Below are positions 46,618 to 58,038 of a stretch of 64,000 nucleotides of DNA, piece by piece. The notes beneath the pieces were generated by a model, which saw nothing but the letters and a program-made list of their open reading frames with translations, was not told the origin of the DNA and did not search any database. The stretch comes from Ptychodera flava. Taxonomy: Eukaryota > Hemichordata > Enteropneusta > Ptychoderidae. The position numbers were made by a program, and so were the translations under genes. Where the stretch lies: positions 12,837,272-12,901,271 of the forward strand of contig NC_091944.1 of assembly GCF_041260155.1 (NCBI RefSeq). Reading direction: 5' to 3'. Position 1 is the stretch's first letter; every line of letters starts with the position of its first letter.

Positions 46618-48970
46618 AGTATTTCATTTTGGACATTTTTCACTTCCTCATGTGATTACAGAATCAAATTTGAAAATCAAAGTCAGTTGGGTTTACTATT
46701 GCTTCATCACTGAGAAGCTCACACAGTCTGTGTGATCACAAAGTCATAGTTCTCTATGACAGTGTGTTTTGTTAGATACGGCTACATAGTCCCCTATCTG
46801 TGCCAAATGGAATAGCCCACAGCCATAAATGAAATGGGTTGTTCCAAGATCTGTGGAAAGTGGGATGTAAATTTTTTATCCTGAGAATTTGAAGCTCTCT
46901 TTCTATGTCTATTGTGTGATTTCTTTCCTTGTTATTCCAAGCATTAATCAAGAAACTTCAAAAAGATCAAAAAGAAAAAAAAAGAACAAAACGAGATATT
47001 GCTATTGTAACACTGAACTCCAGAAGAAACAAGCAGGTAGGGGTATATTTCCTGTGAACTTGTTGTCGAAAGACAACATTGTAAGGTGTCAGTAGCTGTC
47101 TCACATCCAGAGTGTTCAGATAAGCAAAAATGTTCTGGATTTTGCATATACCTGTGTAGCTATCAGTGTGTGATGTTAGGAGGTTTATCTCAGAATCAAG
47201 TTTCAAAAGTACCGGTATGTCTATAGCAATTTGAAAGTGTGTTCATAGTTCATAGTTCACAGGTCACTCATGATATTTCCAGGGGCCAGAAACTCTCAAC
47301 TCTACAGTTCCAAGTTTAACTTGAATATTCATGTGCTCAATTTGAATATTAATGAACGGCAGAACAACTTTAAATATTCATGATCTATAATATGAATATT
47401 CATGAGCGGAGGCATGGGGAGTGGACAACTGAAGAATACTGACAAAATTTGAGTGCGCTGTAAATGTAACATGTTCCGATAAAAATGGTACATTCTTGTG
47501 AGAGAGACACCATAAATTCATACTTTTCATTTTCATCTAGATAATTTTCCAGGTTCATGTCACCTAAAACATTTAAGTATAAAGACTCTAAGTTGTACCT
47601 TGAAATTTTTTGCCTGCTCAGAAATTGTGAACAACTATGTACAACCAGAACTGATGTATTTTTATGATTCTCGTGTGACATTTTACAATCAAGCAATGCC
47701 AATATGTCTTTGTTTAAAAAATTCAGTGCATGTATTATTAGTTACTTGGATGTGTTCTCCCCACCATGATAGGCTCATGTATTTGTAAATTTAAAGTCTT
47801 GCAGCAACCAACTGCAGTTGACCTTTGACCCAGAAGAAATTGAACTCCAAAAAAGCATGTACATGTCCTTGTCCTCCCACAGTGAGGTCAAAGGTCATGT
47901 TGTGTATGTGAGCGATTCTTTTAATGGTCAGGTCTCGTAGTATGGATGTTGAAAGTGCCTTTAGCTGTGAGTTTTAATGTATTTTGCTGTATTTTTATTC
48001 TCCTTTAAGATTCTTGTACTGCTCCTTAAAGTTCTTGTAAAATGCTTGGTGTTGAACTTGTCAACGCAGCCAGTATTTTTACAATGTCCAATCATGAATG
48101 GTATGGTTGACAACTTAATTGTAGTGCAGAATCCATTTGGCAACAATAACAATACATAGGCATATACAAAGTATTGTGTAAGCAGTTCTTTGTATTGCAA
48201 CATACATACCAGAATGGCAGAAAAAAATACTTATTTCCCAGAGCAAAATTCATGAAAATGCTATCACAGCTATTGTCCCAAAAACCATACTATAGACTGC
48301 AATTTGCATTCAAGCAAATATTTTAAATTCATTGGTCAGTTTGACTTTCCACCGTGCCAATAAAAATAAATCAAATATCTGTACTAATAAATTGTGAAAT
48401 AATCAAGATATTCCAGTGATTTGTGACTTTGGGTTGCAGTTTGTATTCTTCAGCGAGTCACGTAGATATGACAATTTGGATGGCAGGGAAGTGTACTTTC
48501 AACATCCCAAACCCAATGCATTTTAAATTCACAGAAAAATTGAAACTAAAATCCTTGTAGGAAGAGTAGACATGTTTTTGAAATATAGTGGACAGATTCT
48601 GTAGAAAGGCATCAGGTTGGCAGTTTTTGTAGAATTTGTAGCTTTTGTAGAATGAGACTTGATTGTTTGAATGAGATCCAAAGCTAATTCAGCATGGTGA
48701 CCTGGAAAATATCCCAGGAAAGTTGCATCCCTGGGCATTGATTGGTCAGTTGAAACAGGTGTGCTATGTATGTAACAGACCAATCAGAGTACATCTTTAG
48801 TTTCTTGTTAAAATGTTGCCTCTAAAGATCCTTTTTATGTCACTCATTTTTCAGTCCACGTGACTTGTATCTCAAAGCGGAGATTAAACCAAAAAGATGA
48901 GTTTTTGCACAGTGCATACGCTGTGACAGGGTTTTCGTGTGAGAGGAGATTGCTCACAGCCAACCTTTAA

Positions 48971-49055
48971 CCTGTTCACCCCCAATTCTCTGTAGACAGG
49001 TCCACATTTACCATTGATAACAATAGATTTGGGCCAAACCATGGTGGTGAAAGGG
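48971..49055. mobile_element. 85-bp TTAA-flanked mini-MITE
   Basis: TTAA at 48967-48970 and 49056-49059. Ends CCTGTTCACC and GGTGAAAGGG are imperfectly inverted. The interior AGGTCCACA...TTTGGGCCAAACCAT recurs at 46536-46617. Confidence 0.65.
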
Positions 49056-51138
49056 TTAAAAAAACACATCATGATTTTGCTGCATTTTGGCATGTATCTG
49101 ACAAAAAGCAACTCTATTGAAAAAGTATGTGTGCAGTCATTTTAAAATGATAAAGAAGCTGGATCTTCTGTGTCTGTTTTTTTGTAGAATTGTATTTGAA
49201 TGTTAGCGTGAAGAGGAAACTATGAAATAACTATTTAACTTGCTGCTTCGCTGTTTCTTTGAAAGTTCATTTGACCTTCTTGATGTGATTTCTACTTTTT
49301 TTTCACAACTTTCTGTGGTTCTTGATAAACACTATGACTGCATACAAAGTCAGAAATTACCTTCAAATTTTGTAGAGTGATACTCAAAAGACAGTAATGG
49401 ACTTGTGTTTTTAATTTATATGAATGTGAACCTAAATGCAATGAAATCTAGTCTGTTTGTCTTTTCCTGAACGTTCAGTGATTCAAGGCTTTCAGAAAGG
49501 TGGCTGAAACAGCAATAGCAGGGTTATTTTTTAAAATATTGCCCTGCGGATTTTATCCACAGATGCAAACTTTGTATGAAATGTGTAAATGTACATTGAT
49601 TTGATTTTACGAATAAGATGCAAATACAGCATCACTGGTGATGACCCTACGACCTTTAACCCTCATAAAGGTCAACATAACCTAGATTTGGAGGCATCTG
49701 TCATTTTATTTTCAATTTTATGGGGTAGGAAATAACTTTGGAACATATTTTCATTTCATTAACTATATATATATTAATAATGAATTTAAATGATAATAAT
49801 TTAATCTGATTTCAGATTTAGTGTATGGAGAGATTTAAAAGGTGGTGTTTCTGATTGTGAGTCATTCCCCGTGTGTGGGAAGTGTGTTTTTGAAAAATCT
49901 GAAAAAACGCGAGAGTTAGTGAAAGAATGTATGTGTGTGGTCGTTGAGACAGTCGTCTTAAACTTATGTAAAAAAAGCAGTGAAAATTAATTTTGTACAA
50001 AATGAAATCTGAAAGTGATTTTAAGAAATAAACTTTGGTTTGTTAAGTGTAATCTGTACTATGTGTGCTTTGTATCCATCCTTTGCATATATTATTGCAG
50101 TTTTAATTAGGTTTGTAACAAGTAACATTCTGAAGATCACTTTTGCTGGAATATTAGGATGATTCTGGAAGTTCCCTCGTGTTATATGGAATTAGTTGAC
50201 TATGAATAGTGCTTGAAATTGTGAAAGATAGCGGATCAGATTACCTTGAATAAAAAAACTTTCATGGCAACTGATATTAGCTGGCCAGACATCTTGGAAA
50301 CTGTTATTCTGCCCAAAAAATGAGAGACAACAGTAATGGGATGAGAATAACTGCTTCAAGTGAAAGTGATTTGGGAGAGTGTATTTCCACTGTCATACAA
50401 AACGAGCTGGGGCAAAACCAAACGAATGTGAAGAGCGCCCTCGCGCGACAGTTCTCTAGGTGGAAGACTATCACAGATTCCTCGTTATTCTGCTAGAGCA
50501 ATACGAGTACTTTTATTATTTAAAAACACTAAATAAAAAGAGTATGTATATCCGGTAATCCGACCTTTTCTATTTAAGGTCCGCTGATCCTTAACTTTTT
50601 TGCATTTTCAAATTTACGCACCAACCCTATTTCCTGAGGGCATGTTTACGGAAACATACAATTTCTTTCCGTACGCAACCCGATACGTTCCATAAATTAC
50701 AAGTGCTGCTGGCGCTCGTGTGCTATACGCTGTGACTAAGTTGTGAAATTGTATAAGCAAGCAAGAAAGCTCACCCAGCGACGGTATATACCATTTTGAC
50801 CAGTTCACAACATATATGCACGAGCTTTGTGATTATACCATACCAGTATAGGCCTACATATAGCGAGCTAATTGGTCGAGACGCGAAAACCCGGTGGTGT
50901 CACTGTCGGGGAAAATGGGTACCCATGCGTGTTCCTAAAATCACGGGGAAAGGGAGTGTTTCTTAGGGACTGGTCAGTTTCTTCAGCCTGGGGGGGGGGC
51001 GGTGGATTATTTTTTGCCGACGTCAAAAACTGGCTGACCCCCCTATTCCAAATTTTGAAAACAGGGTGACCCCCCTATTCCAAATTTCTAAAACAGGGTG
51101 ACCCCCCGGGCGCGACAAAGGTAAAACAAAAGATGGAC

Positions 51139-51144
<6 letters not shown>

Positions 51145-51205
<61 letters not shown>
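51145..51205. repeat. TA dinucleotide microsatellite
   Basis: About 30 uninterrupted TA units inside the 50966-52373 element. Confidence 0.95.
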
Positions 51206-51210
<5 letters not shown>

Positions 51211-51914
51211 TTTACATTTTACATATATTTATATTTTAAATAGTCATTCTATGTTTTAGTGAAATTGTTGACATGTCAGTTGTAAGATAGGAATTTCAAA
51301 GTGTCAATCTTAAAGTTTAAATACAGTACATTTGAATGAGCTGTATTTTGAATGAGCTGTGAATGTATTTCACACTTTCTCTGCTTAACCAGATGTCCTG
51401 AACTGTTGTACAGAAATGGATGTCAATCATTAATATCAAAGAGGAAAAAGCAGTGAATCAAAAACTTTGATGGGTGTTAAGACTTGCCAACCATCCAATT
51501 AAATCTACTGAGGAGCCATAGAGAGCTTTTTTAGCCAAATCTGATGTGTACAGTGTCTGAGAGGACCTTTTCTTGTGTAACATTGAAACCATAAAAGCAC
51601 AGCTAATAATGACAAAAACTGCCTTTTTTAACTGTTATTTTGTTCATAAAAAGCATCTTTCTACAGAAAACCTATGAACAAAGGAAAATAATTGCATCAA
51701 TGAGAAGGAAAGATATCTTGTCATTTTTCTATCTCTAAAATAAGTCACTGTATCAAATATATATTGTGAAATATTTGTGCATGTTGCTTTCTCATACTGA
51801 ATTCTCACAGAGAGAACAGAAAAGTATCAGGAATTTGTCATCCTTTTCATATGAAATGCAGATTTCATAATGGTACACTTTCACTTAGCAAACATCAAGA
51901 TATCTCTGAAAGTA

Positions 51915-52175
51915 TGGCGCCCGAAGGGCGCGCCAAAAAATATGAAACATCCTGATATCTCTGATATATATGCCTTGTATATTAAAGTCATGCACCTGAA
52001 GGGCATGCTGAAAGATGTATGATATATTACAGAATGAGCTTGAAGAGCACGCTGAAAAATATTGAACATACAGATATCTCTGATGTATGTATGCTTGATA
52101 TGTTAAAGTTGGGCGTGCTGAAAAATATGACTGATTATTAAAGTTACGCGCCCTAAGGGCGCGCCGAAAAATACA
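51915..52175. repeat. Diverged minisatellite
   Basis: At least four copies of a unit resembling (C/G)GCGCCC(G/T)AAGGGCGCGCC(G/A)AAAAATA spaced by TTAAAGT- and GATATCTCTGATAT-like sequence. Confidence 0.6.
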
Positions 52176-53137
52176 ACTGAATGATAAATTTTGTGGCTGA
52201 CACTAGCATTTTAGGCAATGATGAGCCTGTGTCAAAATTCAAAAACACACTGACCCCCCTATTGGGCATTTCAAAAACATGGTGACCCCCCCTATCACCA
52301 AAGTCAAAAACAGGGTGAACCCCCCCCCTGAATCCACCGCCCCCCCCCCCAGGCTGAAGAACTGACCAGTCCCTTATTCCCCATCACGGGTCCGTGAAAT
52401 CAAGAAAAAGGGTACTTTCCAAAAACCTGGCTAAGAAAGGTTTGAAATATCCCAGGAAATACCTATCAGACACTCAGACTTCACCAAAACTTTCATTGTG
52501 CGTTTCCTATGCTTTGATCTGCTTTATCATAATTCAAACATTGACCTGACTCTAATATTACGTCTCCCTCTCCTGGATTTTGTAAGTAAGGGAGTATTTT
52601 TAGTCGTATTTTCTCCCATATTTCTCAAAATAAGGGGGTCTTTTTTGTTGAAAAATCCCAGATTAGGGGTATCTTGAAATTTTGTGGAACGAGCAGGGAT
52701 GCCCGTGCTCTCTGGAGAGTGTCACCACCGGGCGCGAAAAGAACCGTGGTATATTCGCGATACCGCTGGCATACCCCTGGCACACGCGCGAGCTCACGTC
52801 AAAAGCAAAACTCCCTTTCCGACGTTCCACGCCAGAATCTCAATATACAGTTATGATGTAATAGCAATAAATCACACCCAGCGACGGTATACCACTCGGT
52901 TTCGACCAGTTCACTTCGTAAAGGCACTCTCTATCGCTCGTGCATAAGCTTATTTATTACACCTCATGTATTATTCAGGTACTCACGTGATATAGAACAA
53001 AAAGTGATAGAACATGGTTGCTGCGAAAACGAGCCCTGCCACTCCTTGACGTATTCTGCTGGGAGTGGGGCCACTCCAATGACCAAGCTACCCGAGTGGC
53101 AGAGGCTACGGATTCGCAGCAAGAACATGGCTAAGGT

Positions 53138-53195
53138 GATATAGCCCTGTCGCGTGCGCTGATATAGCCCTGTCGCGTGCAGTGATATAGCCCGC
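53138..53195. repeat. 23-bp tandem repeat
   Basis: GATATAGCCCTGTCGCGTGC repeats at 53138, 53161 and (partial) 53184. Confidence 0.88.
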
Positions 53196-53511
53196 TACCA
53201 TGTTCTGGAATACCGCGCGTCCTTTCTGCGCGTACCACATCATCGCGTACATTTGCTTGGTATTTTCTGTAAAGCAATGGCTTTTGAAAAGGTACAAGAA
53301 ATTAGCTCGACCTGAAGTACACGACGATGTTTTACATTAAACGAGAAAAGCTTGAACAACACTGTCTTCGTTTTTAGACGTTAATTCAACTTCATGTAGC
53401 ATTGCGATCGAGCAACAAATAGAACGTTTCACTGTGGCGAGTCTCGTTCGACACTTGACTGCATTCTGAGCAAAGTTTCGAAAGCAAGTGTTTGTTCGGT
53501 GTAATAAAATT

Positions 53512-53692
53512 AATAACACACGCTAGCACGGGCAAGATCACGATTTGTTGCCTGCCCTCGGGCTGGTGCTCATGACGGTAATATTGATGATACCCTCGCC
53601 TTCGGCTCGGGCATCATCAATATTACCGTCATGAGCACCATCCCTTGGGCGGGCAACAAATCGTGATCTCGCCCTTGCTGGCGTGTGTTATT
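53512..53692. repeat. Approximately 180-bp near-perfect palindrome (foldback)
   Basis: The left arm AATAACACACGC...GATCACGATTTGTTGCC...CTCATGACGGTAATATTGA is mirrored on the right by TCAATATTACCGTCATGAG...GGCAACAAATCGTGATC...GCGTGTGTTATT. The centre is ACCCTCGCCTTCGGCTCGGG. It is a strong single hairpin; no target duplication is identified. Confidence 0.88.
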
Positions 53693-54248
53693 ATTTAAAT
53701 GTCGTAAACTAGTCAAAATCTCGTGGTATACAGTCGCTCGGTGTGCGTTATTGCTTAAATAATACAGGAATATTTTACATCAACGTGGTTTTTTTTATCA
53801 AATAATGGTGCCGAAAGTAATAGGCATGCAGCACGTCCGAGGTCCAAAAGATGTGGTTTCCACATTGTTATATTGGATTTCCAAGCATCAGATAAATCTT
53901 GCATTTATCAAATCTTGTTGGAAAATTATTTCTAAAACTAGATACAACCCAACCAGTGATACAAATGTCTTCCAACAACACCTTGCTGCCTTAAACCAAG
54001 TGTGTGTCCCGATAAGTGTAAATACATATGTAACGGAATCATGAGATTCGTGGAAATGACCCATTGCATGCGTCATAATACGCTGCCCGAATACGCCACG
54101 TGATTTGAAAATGGATACTTATCTATTACCTGGTCATGGGTCTATAGCACCCGTTTATTACATGCATATTGGCCGCCATGATGCAAACACCTTCGACCGA
54201 CGTCAAGGTAGACGACATCCCATTCTGAATACAATTTTACAAAATTGA

Positions 54249-54373
54249 GGTGTAAAATAGAATGTTGAGTTGTAAAATTGAATTCAAAATAGAATGCTGA
54301 GTTGTAAAATTGAATTCAAAATAGAATGTTGAGTTATAAAATTGAAAAATTGAATTCAGAATAGTAAAATAGA
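54249..54373. repeat. 32-bp tandem array
   Basis: Units starting GTTGTAAAATTGAATTCAAA at 54269, 54301 and (diverged) 54333, with a partial unit in front. Confidence 0.85.
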
Positions 54374-56601
54374 AAGTAGTAAGCTCAAAATGGACACCAT
54401 ACCATGCGCACACTGCTATTTTGACTTTCGTTAAAATCCGTTTGATGCTGGTCGATAATGGCAAAATTGTTTGAGAATGCCTTGCATGTAACTAAATGTC
54501 ATATAGCGTTAAGAGGCATGTATGTCCAGGCAGCAGGAGACAATTTGTCCACCTGGCGGGGAAAATTGCCACCTGCTCTCGGGCACATAAACCCATGTAT
54601 TCAGAACACCCTAATACACTATAATAGTTTTTAATGTGTTTTGGATATTACGCTCTGCAACAATGTGAATCCATTGTGACAAGTTTTATACTTGGCGACT
54701 TCTCGACAGCGGTACATGTAACAGTAGTATCAATTTCTTCACAAAAATATCCTTAGCATACCTAGTAACATCCTTGGTTGCACTTGAATCTTTGTCGCTA
54801 CGTGGTTGGAATGGAAAATCTTGCTCTTTTAGACTCAGAGAGGGGCTCGTCGCTAATCCCGGGCGCTCATTACGTTCTAGTCGCCCGCCATTGTTTCAAA
54901 GCCGCAGACGACACTACGCTATGGTCACGTGACCGGGCACTTTTCCAAATTTGGTCAAATAGCGCCTGACGTAACTTTTGTCGATTCAGTGGGGACAAGA
55001 CGTATCTACTTTCTCCTCACGTGACGTATTCTGGCAAATTTCAACACGGAATGAGCATATGGCGTGTTGTAATGCGTGATACGGACAGGTTTCCCCTTTT
55101 TATATGAGTGCGAGATAAACGAAAAAACGAAAGATGATACTCATTTCACTTTGAACTTTTCTCGGAAGTTGACGGTCTAGATGACCGTCGAGAGTATTGT
55201 CATTTCTGACGAACAAACCACTACCTTCACGTTCTACCTTGTCACAACATTTTACCATAATCGCATATAATGTTCACTGCACCCCATCGATAACCACTCA
55301 TTTAAAATCAATTTTGTAAGCCTCAGTTTACAAGGCAATTTTACAATCATGACTAGTGCAGAATGTTTGAGAATTTATGCTTTACAATCTACACACAATA
55401 ATTTGCAATGTTCTCCTGCGTAGATATGAACAAAATAAAATGTGTGTTGCGTCAATATTGGACGCCTTACTACCCATCTACAGGTAATTTTTAAAGTGAT
55501 AAAACATATACGTATTGACAGGCTATGAGGTATTAATTGAACATCTAGACCCCCCTAGTCACCAAAAACAATTCTCAGATATACTGATAGTCTCACGAAA
55601 TGGACGATCAAATTTTGCACGGTGACGCCTTAGTTTTATTCTTCGTTGAGAATGTTGAAATTTTTATTGAGGAAAGTTTGCGCAAATGTATAAGGCTTTC
55701 GCAATCGGGGTGCACACTACCTTAATAGTGAGAGCGTCTCGCAGTCTTTGCGCTCTTTGATTTGCATGGGGACTTCTATCTCGCAACTACACAACTGTCA
55801 TAAGATAAAGCTAAACACCAACTCTCTGCTGTTTCGGCTCTCATTTTCACATCTACTCTTAGACGTGTCAAGGTAACATATGGCACACTGCAATGGCTAC
55901 TCTATGTTATGAATAATTACGTGTCCTTTGCGTACTATCAACAAAGACCATATTGCTGCGTGCTTGGAAGCTTTTGAGGTTTTCGCTGACAGAAATTTCA
56001 CACAGTAACCAGCTCGTCAGGTCACTTTTTGTTTGTCTTTTTATTATAAAATACAGAACTTGTAAGCATTAGCACTCCGGAAACTTATTGGATAGGTTCA
56101 GCTTATCCTCGAAAGCGAACAGTTTCGTAAATTTTGATCTGTAGTTCACTGAAAAGGCTGGTGAAGTTTGGTACAGGTGAGAATGAGTGTTGTTTTACGT
56201 CATATACTGGTGGTCAATTGTGCTTGAGTGCAGTGACGTGTAAATTGTCTTATTCAATTATGTGAAAGTAACGCCGCGCGAATCGTCGTATTCATTAACT
56301 TAACAGTGTATTAATAGCTTTGAAAAATATCATTTGAAATATAGTTGTAATCCCATATGGTCAATATTTTTTTTAAATCTACTATTCATATGTTCCTTTC
56401 CATGATATTCGGAATTGCAAGCTTTCGGTCACTGGTTACACATTCACGAGTCATCGACTAGTGGGGAGAGGGACAGAAGAAATTGCTCTTCAACTTGCCG
56501 GCGAAAGATTCGGATTCAGGATCGGATCGCTCATGTCAGAGCTGTAGATTCTTAAAATAAGCCTTTGTCGGATTCAGGCAGCCGGTGTTCAGAAATATTG
56601 G

Positions 56602-56750
56602 TTATGCAGTCTTTATAGTGTAACAGCTTTTTCTGTCTGAGCCAAGTTTATATCCGGGAAGACAGGAACAGTTAGAGAAACCCTCGTAGCTTGTACATAT
56701 TTGTTCACAGCCGCCATTTCTATCAACACAGTGGTCGACGTCTTCAACAG
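56602..56750 (-). CDS. Small EGF protein exon 3 (EGF domain, terminal)
   Basis: VEDVDHCVDRNGGCEQICTS, then six-cysteine EGF completion ending KSCYTIKTA and TAA. N67-C-S is a possible N-glycosylation sequon. Homologous to the exon at 63841-63974. Confidence 0.82.
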
Positions 56751-58038
56751 CTGAAAGAACAATACATTCTTAAAATTAGACCAGCGAATGGCGCGGCCAT
56801 TATGAATTTCGAACGTCAGAAAATTTTAGATCGTTCGCTTCTCCCACCCATAGATTTGATGACTACCCGTAATGGTTATTCTTGATAAATTGAAAGGCTT
56901 CAGTCGAAGAATTAATGGATTAAAAGAAAATATAGATACATCGTCTTAGGAAAAGTACGGATAAAAGTTTAAAATTTTCATTTTTCGAAATGCGTATTAC
57001 TTATAAAATGTTTTTGTTTTGTGTTTGATGTTGAATGATCCCACTCGGGCTTTTGCCTCTAGTTGACATTGGAAAAGGTTGAATACGATTTAGGTCTATA
57101 TATATTGCGCTATAGAATGTACTATTAAACAAGATTATTGCACTGAACTACAAATTATCGATAAATGTGACTATTACTGCCACTCACCATCTATTGCCCT
57201 TCTGACCTTGATGACGTATGTCATGATCGTCCCCAGGACTAGGCACATGATAATTATAGAGATGATTAATCTGGGAACCAGATCTTTCGAGAACCGTTTC
57301 TATAAAAAAAAGAAAGGAAAAGTGTACAGCATGATTAATTTTCATTTCATCATTTCGTGCTGTAGGCTATCAAAACTGCTGTGATGATATTTTGAATCGC
57401 GTCGCGAATCTACTAGGTAGAACGCACATCGCCACGAAGCCTGTTATAAAGGCACCTTGGTGGCCATTTCATCAGGACAGCAACAAATGATCAGACCAAA
57501 TTTGTCTAAAAATGGGATCACTATACACAGGGTTTTGGTAATCACATTAATTCGGAGAAATACTTATTTGCAAAGTGCGGCCCATGTTTTAACGGAAGAT
57601 ATGGTGTGACATCTGGTACTTCTTTCAAGTTCAGCGTGATAGTTTTAACAGTATCGTTTCCTCGTCTCTTTCAAATGGTATATTCGTTAAAAACATTCTC
57701 ATAATCTCGCTTGTCTACACAATCTCCAAATCTTTATTGTTCGTAGTCGAGCAAATTATGTGTTGAAATAGATCCCGTCGAAAAAGCATCTTCTTATCGG
57801 ACAAACGGATGTACGCAACCTGAACACTTCTTAAATCTATAGGCCTATAGGGCGATATGCAGAACGGGTTTTCAGTAAATTGCCGCGTTGCATCTTTTTA
57901 ACGTGTACAAGAGAATTTACCTGATGCAGCCACTATTCATGCAATTAAAATAAAAGGAAATCTTTAAAAAACCGAAGGAGTTCTTTGGAGATGTCACTGT
58001 TTAAAGTAATTCTGAAAGCTTTTCCTTACCTTCTCCAT
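56602..58038 (-). CDS. Small single-EGF-domain membrane or secreted protein, 89 aa (three exons)
   Basis: Exons 58030-58038, 57188-57299 and 56602-56750 join in phase (0, then 1) with good splice sites: donor GTAAGG, acceptor TTTTTTTTATAG, donor GTGAGT, acceptor TTCTTTCAG. The protein starts MEKKRFSKDLVPR (basic), then a 20-residue hydrophobic segment LIISIIIMCLVLGTIMTYVI (residues 14-33), KVRR, a short acidic linker and one EGF domain. The EGF cysteines are C48, C55, C59, C68, C70 and C83 (spacing 6-3-8-1-12), with NGGC and PGY signatures. Stop TAA at 56602-56604. The topology suggests a type II anchored or signal-peptide-cleaved EGF peptide. AATAAA on the minus strand near 56039 could end the transcript. 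An extracellular ligand or adhesion role is inference only. The 9-base first exon is the weakest part. Confidence 0.72.
57188..57299 (-). CDS. Small EGF protein exon 2 (hydrophobic/transmembrane exon)
   Basis: KRFSKDLVPRLIISIIIMCL...KVRRAID between a pyrimidine-rich acceptor and a perfect GTGAGT donor, phase 1 out. The hydrophobic run is flanked by basic residues on both sides. Confidence 0.78.
57300..58029 (-). other. Intron 1 of the small EGF gene
   Basis: 730 bases, GT-AG, with no repeat or other signal recognised; intron 2 (56751-57187) is likewise plain. Confidence 0.6.
58030..58038 (-). CDS. Small EGF protein exon 1 (start codon exon)
   Basis: ATG GAG AAG followed by donor GTAAGG; context ATCATGG. 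Very short, phase 0. The start is chosen because the next exon has no better in-frame ATG before the hydrophobic segment. Confidence 0.6.

Larger units (their letters stand above)
46125..50032 (+). other. Probable 3' UTR / downstream flank of the BFR1-like gene
   Basis: AT-rich and without coding exons. AATAAA at 50027-50032 followed by a GT-rich stretch (TTTGGTTTGTTAAGTG) is the best polyadenylation site; AATAAA also occurs at 48359-48364. The UTR would be up to 3.9 kb. It contains two copies of a short GGTCCACA...TTGGGCCAAACCAT repeat and a run of AATATTCATGA motifs at 47320-47405. Confidence 0.4.
50966..52373. mobile_element. 1.4-kb TTA-flanked element with G-rich ends (PIF/Harbinger-like, non-autonomous)
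   Basis: Terminal inverted repeats of about 44 bp begin GGGACTGGTCAGTT and continue CTTCAGCCTGGGGG...GGCGGTGGATT (50966-51008 against about 52330-52373). TTA lies immediately outside both ends (50963-50965, 52374-52376), the duplication expected for PIF/Harbinger. Inside are ACAGGGTGACCCCCC repeats at both ends, a TA microsatellite (51145-51205) and a diverged minisatellite of GGGCGCGCCGAAAAATA type (about 51915-52175). No transposase is seen. Confidence 0.78.
50033..56601. other. Repeat-rich intergenic region
   Basis: No coding exon is supportable. It contains the TTA-flanked element at 50966-52373, a 23-bp tandem repeat, a 180-bp palindrome and a 32-bp tandem array. A direct duplication of the ACCCAGCGACGGTAT...GACCAGTTCAC block lies at about 50771-50824 and 52877-52945. 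Sequence 54400-56600 has short open frames but none resembles a known protein. Confidence 0.6.

Noticed and set aside
53805..54044. 79-codon plus-strand frame
   Set aside because: No recognisable domain, no splice context, AT-rich surroundings; could be a decayed transposon fragment but nothing shows it.
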